Part shown: positions 63,635-64,000 of the stretch, piece by piece | Numbering within the stretch: the first letter of the stretch is position 1 | Layout of the letters: every line of letters starts with the position of its first letter | Origin: Tetragonia tetragonoides | Taxonomy: Eukaryota; Streptophyta; Magnoliopsida; Caryophyllales; Aizoaceae | Direction of reading: 5' to 3' | DNA length: 64,000 nucleotides | NCBI GenBank assembly: GCA_038025085.1 | Contig: CM076149.1 | Location: 42,931,001 to 42,995,000 of the forward strand | Program-made: the position numbers and the translations under genes | Notes under the pieces: generated by a model | Seen by the model: only the letters and a program-made list of their open reading frames with translations | Told to the model about the DNA's origin: nothing | Database searches by the model: none

Positions 63635-64000
63635 ATGAAGGTTTTGAGTTGGAATGTGAATGGTCTGGGGATGGTAGGAAAGCGTAGTCTAGTGCAGGAA
63701 GTTGTTAACCGGGCGTCTCCGAATGTGGTGATGTTTCAGGAGACGAATGTTGAGGGAGTGGACTCTTTTCTTGTTCGTAGTCTTTGGGAGGCAGGGTCTA
63801 AGGATTGGGTTTGTTTGCCTTCGGTAGGAGCGTCGGGGGGTATTCTTATTGCTTAGGATACCCGTTTTGCGACTCGAGTCGAGTCTCATTTTGGGCATTT
63901 TACTGTGTCGGTTCTGTTGAGTGTTCGTGGGAGGGGTGATTGGTGGGTGTCTTCGGTGTATGGCCCGTGTGGGGTTGCTGACCGTGAGGCGCTTTGGGAG
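63635..64000 (+). pseudogene. LINE ORF2, start of the apurinic-type endonuclease
   Basis: It opens MKVLSWNVNGLG, the metal-binding Asn segment of the exonuclease/endonuclease/phosphatase fold, followed by PNVVMFQETN with the catalytic Glu. At 63854-63856 a TAG interrupts GGILIA-DTRF, where the family normally has Trp (TGG). Reading continues in the same frame to SSVYGPCG and past the edge. One G-to-A change explains the break, so this copy looks recently inactivated. Confidence 0.85.

Larger units (their letters stand above)
60999..64000 (+). mobile_element. LINE (L1-type), 5' part, continues past the window
   Basis: From the GA run a leader leads into ORF1 (61153-62862) and the endonuclease start of ORF2 (63635 on), in the usual order. 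Its base composition is G-rich and differs sharply from the AT-rich intron around it. It lies in the large intron of GPA1, in the opposite orientation to that gene. Having the 5' end is unusual, since most copies in this window are 5'-truncated. Confidence 0.85.

Overview
This is nuclear DNA from a flowering plant, almost certainly a eudicot. The genes have spliced introns with GT/AG borders. The families are plant-specific (WRKY group IId, plant GH9 cellulase, plastid chalcone-isomerase-fold protein, plant G-alpha), and about half the window is transposon DNA. Short inverted-repeat elements filled with ACTGA-like or CCGTT-like pentamers hint at Caryophyllales, but that is a weak guess.

Six host genes can be read. 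(1) A giant coiled-coil protein of the TNO1/At4g31570 type lies on the minus strand (1453-8473); its last exons run off the left edge. (2) A complete three-exon WRKY IId transcription factor is on the plus strand (13775-15136). (3) A complete six-exon secreted GH9 endo-beta-1,4-glucanase is on the minus strand (30698-32642). (4) A complete ten-exon FAP2-type chalcone-isomerase-fold gene is on the minus strand (34972-42421). (5) A single-exon BTB/POZ protein is on the plus strand (52288-53694). (6) The last six exons of the heterotrimeric G-protein alpha subunit GPA1 are on the minus strand (54669-57689); its 5' exons lie beyond the right edge, behind an intron of more than 6.3 kb packed with transposons. 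I reconstructed exon borders by hand; reading frames close exactly for genes 2 to 4 and stay open across all visible junctions of GPA1.

Mobile DNA is layered. A young intact Copia element (15968-22038, 5-bp target duplication) sits beside a Stowaway-type MITE (termini at 22070 and 27052). That MITE was split by a minus-strand LINE, which was in turn hit by another Copia element now reduced to one LTR plus leader (25044-26270). A 2.4-kb terminal-inverted-repeat element lies at 27927-30367, a Tourist MITE with TAA duplication at 34227-34523, and a small CCGTT-rich inverted-repeat element at 44487-44669. An older, broken Copia element with 165-bp LTRs occupies 44894-50467. Inside the GPA1 intron an 8-bp-TSD hAT element (58850-60318) contains a 9-bp-TSD Mutator-type element (59101-59967), both inside an old LINE. 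A further plus-strand LINE starts near 61000 and leaves the window.

The genes do not form a functional cluster; they are ordinary single-copy neighbours separated by repeats. The observation I find most unusual is in the young Copia element. It lacks a tRNA-type primer-binding site, and the bases where one should be are a perfect 14-nt complement of a stretch inside its own LTR, which raises the possibility of self-priming.
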